A stretch of 64,000 bases of DNA from the NCBI GenBank assembly GCA_903813345.2, contig CAIIXF020000001.1:44099885-44163884 (forward strand), written 5' to 3'. A program made the position numbers and the translations under genes. The notes under the pieces are model-generated. The model was given only the letters and a program-made list of their open reading frames with translations, was not told the origin of the DNA and did not search any database. Of the stretch, positions 1 through 13,400 are shown one piece after another. How positions within the stretch are numbered: position 1 is the stretch's first letter; every line of letters begins with the position of its first letter. Source of the stretch: Owenia fusiformis (taxonomy: Eukaryota; Annelida; Polychaeta; Sabellida; Oweniidae).

Positions 1-174
1 GGATTTTACTTCTCCCATCAAATATGATTATATGTCTCACTATGATAGCTTAAGACATAGATGAATAAATATATGGCAATAGAAGTTGAAGTTGGGTCTG
101 TATGCTATTCCTTTATATGGAGAAACTGACAAAAGTTACATTTTTTCTTACTTTTTGATCAAATATTTCCAATA

Positions 175-1274
175 GTACCCCGGACAGGTTGTATGATGCA
201 GTCATTTTTTTACTCTATATTTGCAATAGAAAAACCATTCTTATTAAAATTTTCATATTTTATTCTGGAGACAATTTCCAACATGGAAAAAAATATTTTA
301 TCGAAATTCCCAATTTTATGATTTTGACGGGCTTTTTTCAAAAACACTACACTGTCAATAAAATACAGGTTTTTGCTTGAACAATTGAACTTTTAACGTC
401 ATTTCAAATGTTGTCTGGCTATTGAATTTCCAGCCGCCTTAAGTCTTTCCAGATATATCTGTTGCCATATTAATAATTATGGCTGAATATTGTTATTCAC
501 TTGAGTCATATTCAATATTATTACAGTGCATTAGGCCAATAAAAACTTGTTGCTCTGGGTCTCGTTTTGTGAAGCGTTCCCTACATTGAGCCCAGATAGA
601 GGAGGTCAATCTTCTTGTCCACGGACATGAGTTCAACCCGATCGAACTGTTCAATATTGTCCAAAATGAAGTAAAACATTACGAATCTCCAATTTCAAGT
701 ATTCTTGGCATTAGATCCTTCAGAGATGTTATTATAGCTGTGTCAAATTTCATCATGAAATTGTCAGGGAGACCTGACATTTTAAAAGCAGGGTACTATT
801 TACGTGCCACAGGCTTGCATGCTGAATGACGGAGGCGGAAAAACCCAGTGGAGAAAAAGGTGCGTTTTCAGAGGAAACGTGACCCAGAGTGACAAGTTTT
901 TCATTGGCCTAATGCACTGTAATAATATTAGGCCTATTGAATATGACAAAAATGAATAACAATAATCGGCCATAATTAATATGGCATCAAATATATCTGG
1001 AAAGACTTTAGGCGGCCAAAAATTCAATAACTAGACAATCTTTAAAATGACGTTAAAAGTTTACTTGTTAAAGCAAAACCTGTATTTTATTGACAGTGGA
1101 GTGTTTTTGAAAAAAGCCTATCAAAATCATAAAATTAAGAATTTCGTTAAAATATTTTTTTTCCATGTTGGAAATTGTCTCCAGAATAAAATAAGAAAAT
1201 TTTAATAAGAATGGTTGTTCTATTGCAAATATAGAGTAAAAAAATGACTGCATCATACAACCTGTCCGGGGTAC
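175..1274. mobile_element. Long-TIR foldback element (TA target) in KDM4 intron
   Basis: The left arm (175 to about 578) is repeated in inverted orientation at about 870 to 1274. Both ends start GTACCCCGGACAGGTTG and each is flanked by TA, suggesting a TA target duplication as in Tc1/mariner-type elements. The arms are about 400 bp, diverged by scattered substitutions and small indels; the roughly 290-bp spacer has no recognisable gene. It is a non-autonomous DNA element of the MITE or foldback kind. The superfamily is inferred only from the TA flanks. Confidence 0.7.
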
Positions 1275-1692
1275 TAAGATTATTGGGCATTCAACTAGAT
1301 GATCTTGTTGACATGCAGATTGCGAATTAACTTTACAATTGTGATCGTTAAAATAGTAAATCAACTTTTGAAATTTTTGAAACTTAAAAACCAATAGCGA
1401 CTCAAGAAAATAATTGAAAATAAAAGCTCTACCTGTCGATAATAATAAAAATTCAAATATGCCAAATATCAAATATGTTCAAACAAGTCCTTAGTAGGCA
1501 AAAATGTATTATATCTTTGAATGTATGATGACATAGACTTTGTCCTCTAATCCACAATATATTTGTACGTGTATGGTAACAGTGCTTGTATCAGGCGTGA
1601 ATCATAGAATCTATATGCTTGATCAGAAAATAAATCTAAGAAGAGTGAAGTCATAGAGTCAATGAGGCATGCGGTATACACTATCAGCTTAC

Positions 1693-2961
1693 CATATTCC
1701 TCTCCTATGACATCAAGAATGCTGCCTAATTTTTGAATGTTCCAGCTTTCTTGATCATCATCTGTTAATGAGCCAGATATGTCTGCGCCATATATACCAG
1801 GGTTAAATGTGATGTTTTTCCAATACTTTCTCTCAAGCTCTTCATAGTCTTCATGGAAGGGGGTGTTGTACCTAATAACACAAAAACAAATATATTAAAG
1901 AGACTCTGTATGTATATCTGATCATAGACTGAACTAAAATATTGCATTTAGAAATAATAAAAGGTGCATGCACCCTTATAGCTTGTCACATCACTTATTG
2001 AGTGAATACTTGTTTGATATTTGATATTTTTAAGGAAGGATGCTTTGTACCAAAAATTAATGATGGCGGTCAAAACTCAGGGGTTTTCAGATCCAGAGCC
2101 CTTTTTAAATGAAGGAATTCATCCAAGATATTGCGACCCTACTAACCGTTGATACTGTTTTAACTCAACCTTTTCAACTTTGGACATTCTTCACAAACAA
2201 TAGGAAGATGAGAATTTAATATCAACTTGAGAAAAAATCCGGAGAACACAGATGATATACCAATGTTATATATTCATTTTACCTGTCAGAGTTAGCGAGT
2301 TTCTCAAATTCTTTGCAATGTATTGGTTTCCTTTGTATATTATACTGCTGGAAGAGACCTTGACAGCCATGCACAGTTTGCTGTATAGGAGCTGGTATCA
2401 TAATATCTAGATCATCGTAGCCCTTTTTCCTAGGGACCCATTCTTTAGGTGGAATAATCTACAGCAAAATATTCAAAAGATTTATTACAAGTTAATATTT
2501 GTAATACAAAGATCATATACTGTACATTTCATCCATGTATGCTCTAAAGTGAAATTGTTCAAAAATTTAATTTTCTCAAATTGGGATTTTTGTCTTTATA
2601 TTCATTAATTGAGTCATTTCCAAATTGCTTTCACACAAATTATCAACATATCTACCCATTTTTTCTAAAATCGATGAACTAAATTGCTTATTAGCTAGGT
2701 AAAGACAGATTTCCTAACTTACAATATTGTAGGACTTCACATGAGAGCATACCTGGAGAGAAAACACGATTTCTCATATAAGTTTAGCAAAATAAATTAG
2801 GAATATTGCAAATAACTGGATCAAACCTTTGCAATTCCAGCTTTGTGGGCACCCTTTGATTCCATGTACGCCACAAACTTGTTGAAGTCCTTGAATTCCT
2901 CCCAAGTTGGACGAAACACCATGATCTTTGGGATGTTGTGACCACCACTGGATGACTCCAT
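1693..2961 (-). CDS. KDM4: KDM4-type histone lysine demethylase, N-terminal exons (partial)
   Basis: Three coding exons on the minus strand: 2827-2961, 2283-2458 and 1693-1871, with GT-AG borders and matching phases. They give the first 163 residues; the rest lies left of the window. Residues 13-45 form the JmjN domain ([20 protein letters not shown], then ESKGAHKAG), followed by the KDM4 linker ([22 protein letters not shown]) and the start of the JmjC region ([18 protein letters not shown], whose Tyr matches the 2-oxoglutarate-contacting Tyr of KDM4 enzymes). The family removes methyl groups from histone H3 K9 and K36 using Fe(II) and 2-oxoglutarate in the nucleus. The iron-binding His/Asp residues are not in the window. 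An AG immediately before the ATG context (2963-2964) suggests an upstream noncoding exon. The vertebrate paralogue cannot be assigned. Confidence 0.9.
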
Positions 2962-4418
2962 CCTGCAACTTAAGTCAGGGTAAAGTTACATTATGTCATT
3001 TTTTGACAATGGGTACTGAAAGGGACCTCCAAGAAAGACTATGGTTCTGGGTCACAAATCAAATCTGGAAAACTGAGTTACAAATGACATTTTTCAATAG
3101 CTCAAAAATATATAAACCCAAGTCCAAAGGAGTTAGCAAACTTTGATCAAACATTCTGTGAAGAGTAATCCTCACACAGGTGATGACATGTGGATTTTTC
3201 AAATTCCTGACAGTAGCACTTGCATGATTAGTAACAAAATAATTTAGCCCTAATGTTTATACAATTGTGTACAATCATAAACTAGTTGTAAATATTTTAT
3301 CACATGACCATATTTGTAAACAGATATGGATATGGATAAATAGGTCAATTTTACAATGAATGCATTACTGAATCTAAGATCCACAATATAGGCTTATTAA
3401 CCTGGTTTCAAAATAATTACATAATAGAAAAACAAAACAATGCCATATAAGCATCAATTATCAAACCCAATAAGGAACAAATATGTTGTTTCACAAAGTG
3501 TGAATATGCGTGCAGAATGGCACACGACCTCAATCCTCATTAACATATTCATAAAACAAACATGGCGGATTAGATCACCAAAATGTTAGGACTTCATGAT
3601 ACAATTTCATGACCATGCATCATTAAAAGACATTAACAACCATTTCCTTATCATATCATGTAATCAGTGAGTCCAAACCGATGTAGGCATGTAATGATAG
3701 ATGATATTCGAAGTTATATTTTGACCCACAAAAAATTCTAAAAATCATGAGGTTGAAAATTATTCCATGATTCAAGGCCTAGATTCCAGATATTTCAAGG
3801 TCGATACTATGTTGTTTAATTCTAATGTTCTAGTAACTATGATATACATACCTCAATTTCTAGCAAGCGCTAGTATATCACCGGGGAATGATGTTTATTG
3901 AAATATTATTCGGGAAAACCATAGGCAATATTTGCTTCCTCACTCACAAGGTGCCCGTAAAAATTTCTAAAGGATGTAGTTCCACATTTGATTTCTTTGA
4001 ATCTTATTCAAACGTCTATATATATGATCAAACAATTGAGAATATAAGATAGCATACTGTGATCTTGATTGATTTTTGTTGTATTGAAAGGAAAGAGTGG
4101 ATTTTATTTCTTATGAGGCTCAGGTCAGCGGATTGATATTTCATGGAAATTTCTTTTAGGGATCGACTACTCTGTACCAAAAGCATAATAAACATTCAAA
4201 TTGCAAACATTTTTCTCACTAAGAAAGTGTAATTATAAAAAAACATTACAAAACATTTATGAGAAGTCAAGAGAACGCTATCTCATTTGAATGGATCTAT
4301 TTCTCACAAACTGTAATCATAAAGTGCCACTTCTATTTTCATTGAATCAAAATGACATTATATGTGGTGAGTCGTGACCTACATCTTGAGCTGACACGAC
4401 AACCATCAACTGATCAAC
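2962..4418. promoter_or_regulatory. KDM4/TXNDC12 divergent intergenic region
   Basis: The two start codons face away from each other about 1.46 kb apart, so promoters of both genes probably lie here. The 5' noncoding exon of KDM4 inferred from the acceptor at 2963-2964 should also be here, but I cannot place it. I see no TATA box at a sensible distance from either gene and no CpG-dense stretch. Several short open frames look like chance. Confidence 0.4.
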
Positions 4419-7400
4419 ATGGTGCAAATCGACTTAGCAATTTTTACATTTATTTCACTCATAATCTTCCAGTTAACATCAGCCAATGATCTTGCAAGGG
4501 GTAAGTGTGCTTATACTAGCCATTAGTTGTACATTTGAGAGACTGCCTGCGGCAATTTTTGGAACAGGCAACATCTTACAATATGATCTGTATAAAATTA
4601 GAAGAGACGAATGTCTCAGTCTGTCACCTGAGACTTGATGGTGTCAGGTGTCTTGATGGTCTCAGGTGCCACACAGTCACAGTGTGTAGTAGGGCTGTGC
4701 CGGAACCGGTTCGGACGGTTCGGAATCGGAACCGGAACTTGGTCTCACGGAATCGGAACTTTCGGAACCCCTTTTGGTTCACAAATGAAAATAATTATGT
4801 ATGAGTGAGTTCGACGGCGATCATGACGATATCGTCGTCCAAGTTTGTCAGGTTAACACTTACCTTTCCTGTCAAGCAAGTTTGAATGTTTTTACGAAAG
4901 AAATAGACTCTAAAATCTGTAAAAAGAGAGAAAATTCGATCTTTTTTCTACTTGTTTTCACTTCCGGCTGCTCTGACCATAATGCGCATGCGTAATTGAA
5001 AAAAATCAATTAATCTGATATTGTAAGAGTTAAAATGTAATTAATTAACGCTGTTAGATTGTAAGACGTCATGGAAAAGTAAATTTATTCATTTATCTAT
5101 GAGTATTTTCGCCCCGTCGATTCCTACTTCCAATGAAATCCGAAGGTCAAAGTTCGTAAAACAAAACTTGATTTCTGTTGATTTCTCCGCTATTTATTTT
5201 GTTTATGCGAGTAATACACATGCAAATTGGATGTAGTTTGAAGGAAAACATCACTGGAGGAACAATGGTCACGGATATTAACGATTCAAAGCAAGTACTA
5301 AGGTAAGGGTCCGATATTGTTCCGAAACCCTTCGGAACATGATATTAAAATTCCGAATTCCGGTATTTTAACAAAAGTCCGCGGTTCGGACCGATTCCGG
5401 TCGAATGGCACGGCCCTAGTGTGTAGCCTAGCCTAAATGATCAACATTCAAGTTGAACCTGAAACAGTCAGTCTGCTTTATAATATCTACAGTATTGGCC
5501 GCTAGAAAATCGTGAATGTTGAAACTGAAATAGACTACATGTAGCTCTAGTCTACTGAAATCAGTTGCTAATCTTTAGATCTTTATCTCAAAAATGTTGA
5601 AAGCCCATGGTTACAAACATCACAATCATCCGTATCGAAAGTCTGTAGAGTTTATCAGCTGCTTAATATGTGTCAATCATTACTTTCCTTTCTCAACAAG
5701 TCGACATTTTGTAGCGAGAAATCAAATTAGGCGTTTGGCAGAACTTTAAGAAATAGCGTTCGAAATCTTTCTTAAGGTGCCATGGAAGTTAACAGGAAAT
5801 GACAAAACAGGAAGTGACAATTTTTTTGCATTTTTAGAAATTTTTTGAACAAAGATAACAGGGTTCTGTTTTGATCTCCAGTCAATTCAACCAGTTCCAA
5901 ATACCATTTACAGGTCCAGGATCACAATGTTCATAGTCAGAATGACCCTAAACATGATGAAATAACCTTTTCAGCCCTATGAAAATGTGACTGAAAAATA
6001 GCTAAAAGTAGGAGGTAGGAAAGGTCGCTAAACAGAATCTTTTGAATTTTTCAGAAAATGTGCCCAATTTATTGCTCTAAATGATACACATGCTATCTAT
6101 TGCAAGACTTACGCCTGCCACAACCGTCACCATGTTAATCAGTGTTTTTTAAGTAGCGCAAGGATCCTGCCATGACCGTGGTAGTGTTATCGTGTAAGCC
6201 TGGTATAACCGTGACAGGCTGGTATAACCGTCACAATGCTGTATTCTATTGCAAGGCCTGTCATGACCCTGGAAGTGTTATCGTGGAAGCCTGGCGCGAC
6301 CGTAGCCTTTATTGTGGTTTATAAGCGAATGTGAATATTAATGTATAGTAGTAATTTTGATTTTGACATGATTAAGGTAGTTAAACACCATGATCATAGT
6401 ATTAAACTGTTTAATTGTAATGAGGATCACTTAAAATTGTTAAGGATATTCCTGGCATTAATGTCATACATATTTACTAGTCATTGCAATACATTATAAC
6501 GGTCATAGTAGAACTAAGCCTAAATCTCTACATTACCACCCTCATACCTGGCCTTGCAATACTATATTACATTGTCACGGTCATACCAGGCTTTGCGATC
6601 CCATAATACATTGTCATGGTCATGCCAGGTTTTCAAATACACATTGTCACGGTCAATTATAACAATCATAAATTTCTACATCACCACTCTCATACCCGAA
6701 CTTGGAATACTATATCACATTGCCATGGCGGTCATACCAAGCCTTGCAATACTATATCACATTGCCATGGCGGTCATACCAAGCCTTGCAATACTATATT
6801 ACATTGCCATGGCGGTCATACCAAGCCTTGCAATAATATATTACATTGCCATGGTCATGCCAGGCTTTGCAATACACATTGTCACGGTTATAGCAGTCCT
6901 AATCGTAAATTTCTACATCACCACTAAAATACCTGAACTTGCAATACTATATTACATTGTCACGGTCATGCCAGGCTTTGCAGTACTATATTACATTTTA
7001 CGGTCATACCAAGCCTTGCAGAACTATATTACATTGTCACGGTCATGGCACGCATTGCAATATAATACAGCATTGTCGCGGTTATACCAGGCTTTCACGA
7101 TAACATTACCACGGTCATGGCAGGATCCTTGCGCTACTTAAAAAACACTGAAAAACATGGTGACGGTTACGCCAGGCGTTAGTCTTGCAACAGATAGGGT
7201 CTCAAATGATACAATCTTTGAAAATTTGATATCATTCATAGATAAAGAAAAAGATGAAAAAACATGATTTGAAAAGTGATCTATTTTCCTTTTTATGACC
7301 GTAATTTTTGTTTAAGACAATTTTCTAAAATTTCAAAAATTTTATCAGTTAGAGCATTACATTATTGGGCACATTTTCTGAAAATTTCAAAAGATTCTGT

Positions 7401-10400
7401 TCAGTGACCTTCCCTAGCTCCTACTTTTAGCTATTTTTCAGTCACATTTTCCTAGGGCTGAAAAGGTCATTTCACCATGTTTAGGGTCATTCTGACCATG
7501 AACATTGTGATCCTGGACCTGTAAATGGTATTTGGAACTAGTTGAATTGACTGGAGATCAAAACAGAACTCTGTTATCTTTGTTCAAAAATGTCTAAAAT
7601 TATGCAAAAAAAATTGTCACTTCCTGTTTTGTCATTTCTTGTTAACTTCCATAGCACCTTAAATTTAGTAATCTCTGGAGATTTTGAACATTAGTGTATA
7701 TGCTACTTCATGAATGTTCCCTTCATCTGTATCCTACATTTCCAAAAATTTGTAAGTTATCAGCTGCTTTTGTGGCGATCAGGACTTCTCTTTATCCTCA
7801 AGTAGATATTTATTACCGATAAACCAAAATGGCTGTTTTGACGGAAATTCATGAAGTAGCGTTCAAAGTTTCCTGAGATATCTAAATGAACTTTATAAAA
7901 ATTCCTGAATTTCGGGTGCCTTATTTAGAAATCTCCCTCTAGCTCTGCCCACGCCATTCAAGATGGTATCTTCAGAAAATTTGTAATTTTTTGCTTCAAG
8001 CCATGTGAATGTGGAACCATATCAAAACAAAATCATAATTATTCATGACACACTTTTATTACTCGCTTTTCTCATATTTGAGATGATAACTTTTCGAAAT
8101 TACTTCTCTCCTGAACGACACTGTGTGCCAATTGAATCCCTATGAAATAAATACTTATGATTTCAGTTTGAAATATGTCTTCACATTTAGACTACTGGAA
8201 TAAACTAGAAGTAACCTTTAGTGAATCTGATGCGCCACAATGGAAATATTTTAAATTCAAGCTAGTATCTTATAATAAATTAGTCAAACTTCTGCAATGT
8301 AACTCATAAAATGATTTCATGATAAGCTTATTCTATTGATCATATTCAATATTTTAAGATTATCCTATTGAATATGCAGGTTTCTTAATTTAAACTACTT
8401 TTGGAGTTTGACATACTCTTACAATTTGACCTACTTTTGCAACTTGACCTACTTTTGCAACTTGACCTAATTATAAATACAATGAGTATAAGGACTCACC
8501 ATTATGAGCCCACATAATGGTGCCATCTTTTCTTTATATCATTTTTAACAACTTGCATGAGACACACAATCATCACAGTATTTTTGTTTTAATTTCTTAA
8601 AAGTAAACATTTTCTATGAACTGATGAACTTCCTTGATAAAGTGACTATAAAATGGACATTTTATTGCAAGATACAGTAAAACCTGTCTTAGTGAACACC
8701 TCTCTATAGTGAACTGTGTTTATTGAGCACCACTTCAAGACACAATTACATTGACTCCTGTATAAAAAAAACTCTTTTGTGAACACCTACCTACAGTGAA
8801 CACCTTTTGTGGCTAAACAGGTGATCACTATATACAGGTAATGTACACAGACAGATGAGGGATCCACACCCTTTTAACAAGTAAATTTATACTCAACTTT
8901 AGTATGCAATAAGTCACTGATACTTGACAGTTCAGTCAATATTCAACATTAGTTTATCAATGGTTGTCTAACTTTTCACAAAAAGCTGTGTAAACATTTT
9001 AAAACTAAGCCTTTGAGGTAAAATGCATGAGATACATTCAAGTGCTGTCAAGAGAAAATTTGATAAATGACTAGCTCTTCTCATCTTCAAACTCGATGAA
9101 TTTTATTGATTTGACAAACCATTCAATAAACACCAATTAATATTAAGTGCTTTTAGCTGTCGAATTTCAATTGAAATAAGACCATTTGTTTTTTGCTACT
9201 TCCATCAAATGTAATAAACTAGGCCATGCTATTGTGTAATTATCATACTATCGAGTTTAATTCATTTTTGCAGTTACATTTTATATTCACAGACTTGCCA
9301 ACCTAAAATGAAAATTTTTCGGGAGATTTAAAAAAAATTGCGGTAATTTTACGGGAGTTATTTTACAAATCCGGGAGTTTTTGCGGGAGTTTTTTTGAAA
9401 AAAAGCGGGAGTTTTTACGGGAGATTTTTAAAAAAACGGCAGTTTTTACGGGAGATTTAAAAAAACGGGAGTTTTTGCGGTAAATTTTGAAAAAAACGGG
9501 AGTTTTTACGGGAGATTTTGAAAAAACGTGAGATATTTTAAAAAAGGTATTTTTCGCGCTAAATTTCAAAAAACGTGACTTTTTTTACTGAAGATTCCAG
9601 AAAAAAAACGGGAGTTTTTGCGTAGGTTCTGAAAAAACGGGAATTTTTACGGTAGACTTTGAAAAAACGGGTTTTTTTGCGGTAGATTTTTAAAAAAACG
9701 GGAGTTTTTACGGTAGATTTCTGAAAAAACGGTAGTTTTTACGGTCGATTTCTGAAAAAACAGGAGTTTTTACGGTAGATTCTGAAAAAACGGGAGTTTT
9801 TACGGTCGATTTCGGAAAAAACAGGAGTTTTTACGGTAGATTTCGGAAAAAAACTGGAGTTTTTACGGTAGATTTCGGAAAAAACTGGAGTTTTTACGGC
9901 AGATTTTTGAAAAAAACGGTAGTTTTTACTTTAGATTTTGAAAGTTAATAAATTAGTTAGAACTTATAATCTAAGATAGATGTCACTTACGTTCATTATT
10001 TCACAGCAGTCCCTACCCATAATGCGCCTTATATTGCGGGAATATTTTGTTTAGCGCCATATAAAAACAAAATCTATTCTCCCGACAGAAGTATGACAGA
10101 ATATGAACTGACCCCCGTTTGTGGACATTTGGTGTGGAAACTTATACCGAACTGATCGCAGAAAAGCAATTTGAATCATGGGAATGAAGTACTTTTAAGT
10201 TATTTATGAAAGTATCGATAGTGAACCATGGGAGCCAATCCTTGGAGTAAAAGAAAGAAGCATGCCTACAATAATCAAGGTCACAAATTTGTCAAATTCC
10301 TTTTAAATACGGTAGATTTCGACAGCAAAAAACGGAGATTTTACGGGAGTTATACCAAGAATACGGGAGATTTTACGGGAGTTATACCAGAAAACAGGAG

Positions 10401-13400
10401 ATTTTACGGGAGTTATACCAAGAATACGGGAGATTTTACAGGAGTTATACCAGAATACGGGAGATTTTACGGGAGATTTCAGCAAAAATACGGGAGATTT
10501 TACGGCCATATTTTTAAAAAAATTACGGGAGATTTTAGTAGAAATACGGTACGGGAGTTTACGGTAGTTTTTACGGGAGAAAACGGTACGGGAGTTTGGT
10601 ATTTTTTACGGAAAAACAAAACATTTACGGGAGATTCCCGTAAAAAAACGGGAGGTTGGCAAGTCTGTATTCATTATTTTCTTTGAATTTTTCTGTAATT
10701 TTAGTTTTAAGTTAGTGTTTAGTTTTCAACCAAACTTGTTTTAAAAAACCATCACTAAACAAAGGTTTCATTTTGAGCTAGCAAGTGAATACTTCAATTA
10801 ATTTACACTTTTGTCTGAATATTTGAGAGGCTAAAATTTAAGTTGAAATTGGACTTTTACATCAATAAAACTTTTAAAATGTGTTTAGTATCAGTTACCA
10901 TATTAGAGGTTTTATAGTTGATTAGCTGTTAGTTAACTTACAAATGCTATTCAGGCCGTTGACTTTTGCAAAGTTTAAAACTTGGTCCAAAACTGCCCAC
11001 TGTGCAAAAGGAATTTTGCATTCAGCCAACCATGACCCCATGTGAATTAATGACATATCATTAAAAGAGGGGAAATATGTCATGATGCAAGTAAATGAAA
11101 TTGATGGCGTCATCACTGGTTTTGTGGTTAAAGATTTATTTGCTCGTTGCATTTTTTTATATCCACTGTATAGAATTGATTTGATTTTATATTTTCAGCC
11201 TATGGTTAATATTCTGGTACTCATCACATTTTACTTTTTGCAAATGATATGGATCATCACAATGTTAACATTTTGTTTGTTCTTTGTTGCAGGTTGGGGA
11301 GATGGTATAGCATGGATGTCTTTTAAAGATGGTTTAGAAGCTTCAAAAGAAAGGTAAAAGTTTAATTACAAATGACGAGTACTATACATTTTAAAATTAA
11401 GGAACTTAAATTTCATTCCAGTACAGTAAATATTCATGTACTGTACATGGTTAACTACATTTTTCATCAAAATCCGATAGAAATTGAAAAAGTGAGTTTT
11501 CGTTGAAATACTTATAATGGGATAGATATTATTTAAGCCTTTTATCAGCAAGCAGCATCACTTATATATTCAAGTGATTACTAAAGAAACCAATATTTGA
11601 AATACAATATACTCCCACTTTCAAAATTTCAATCTTCACCTATTACGTGTACAAGGTTAACATTTACAAAACTTGTGACACCCTGCCATTCAACTCATAT
11701 ATCCAAAAGAGAAGTGACTATTGGACTTTGAGATTATTCCAGATTCCATGTACTAGATCTGGTAGATGTAAAACCATAACCACCTTTTGTCAGGGAGAGA
11801 TCAATTTCTAAACTGGACTCATTTATTTTACTACCATACTTATATTGACTATATGTACCGTATTGTTCATAGTTTTATATTGTGTTTTCATTCATTTTTA
11901 GTGGGAAACCACTGATGCTAATCATACACAAGACCTGGTGCGGTGCTTGTAAATGTAAGTTAATGGAAAATATTTTTCATCCTCAACAGTTCTCCAGACA
12001 TCATCTACTCTGTTTCTTCCTTCCTTAAAGGAGGTATGAGTTTTGGAAGCCTGTGTTGGGAGGATAACATTTTTCAAAAAGTAAATTGGATACCATAAAT
12101 CAAAAGATTTCTTGATACGAAAAATAAAAGCTCAAAGTGCTTTCTTTGATAAAATAACTAACTAGAAATTTTTGTCAGTGAAAATGAGACTTGATAGATT
12201 CATAGCAATTTATGACTTATTTATTGGTTATCTTATGTGTAAAGTAGATCTAATTGTTAATCCCAAAATCAGTTGCTACAGTTGCCACCGGGTGCCTGTT
12301 CCTTGTCTGTCTCAAATATACCAGGAGAGTTTTAGAGAAAAATAGATTAACTTAAGGAAATTTGTTGGTCTTTTAATGTAGAATGCTGATGTGAACTGAT
12401 AAGATATCAATTTATGCATATGCCATACAACAAGTATTACCCATGATATAATGTGATTATGCTACAGAAACTCCATAGCTCATTCATTACATAGCAAGAT
12501 CACCTTAATTTGGCCATCTTGCCATCACATCTTGCAAATTCCATGATCATGAAATAACCTATAATTCTTGTTGCAGCATTAAAGCCCAAGTTTGGTGCAC
12601 ACAAGGGTATAGAAGAGCTTAGTGAAAACTTCATCATGGTCAATACAGAAGATGATGAGGAACCTGAAGGAGAAACTTACAAACCCGATGGTGGTTACAT
12701 TCCTAGAATTCTATTTTTAAGTAAGTTCTTCATTTTAATAAGTAGAAATGCTGCCAATATACTTACTCTTTTTGTAAATCTATAAAATAAACTTTTTGTT
12801 AAAGAATGAAAAGCATGTGACCTCATGCTTATTGAACAATAGGTATTATTTCCTAGGCTGCCTATTCATTGTATAGAAAATGTCAGGGCAGTATTCACAA
12901 TACTGAACTGATACAAAGTTAAAGGGAGAATCGGATCCATAGGGAGTGACAAAATTGCAAGCAACATGTACAGTTAATCTACCAATGCAATATATTCCTT
13001 ACAATCTCAAATATTATATCTTCAAAAGATCACCAATATGTTATAAATCGGTGAAGTTATTAACGATTCAAAGTTCCAAAATGGGTAAAAACTAATTTTG
13101 CCTTTAAAAACTAAAAAGTTTTACTTTTGAGATTTTAGCCAAGAATCGCATACAAAATGCTTTTGTCCATGTTTTTCTTTACTAACTTGATTATACAGAG
13201 CAAGATTTAAACTGAATGAAATTATAAAAATAAGTAATAGTTTGTCATTCTTTGATTTATTTAGACTACAAACACACATATATCTTACATTTTAGGGATT
13301 TTGGATAGTACACTTATAATATTAATTACTCTAATTCTCAGTTTTAACATCTGTCACTCTAATGATCATATTTCCATTGCAGAAACAGATACATTAGAAC

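Noticed and set aside
6554-7141. 195-aa open frame with repeated [14 protein letters not shown]-type units
   Set aside because: It lies wholly in the minisatellite of the TTAA element. Overlapping frames are equally open, as expected for a tandem repeat.
10228-10686. 152-aa frame with GDFTGVIPE-type repeats
   Set aside because: It is created by the GGGAGATTTTACGGGAG array inside the 9290-10667 element. There are no gene features.
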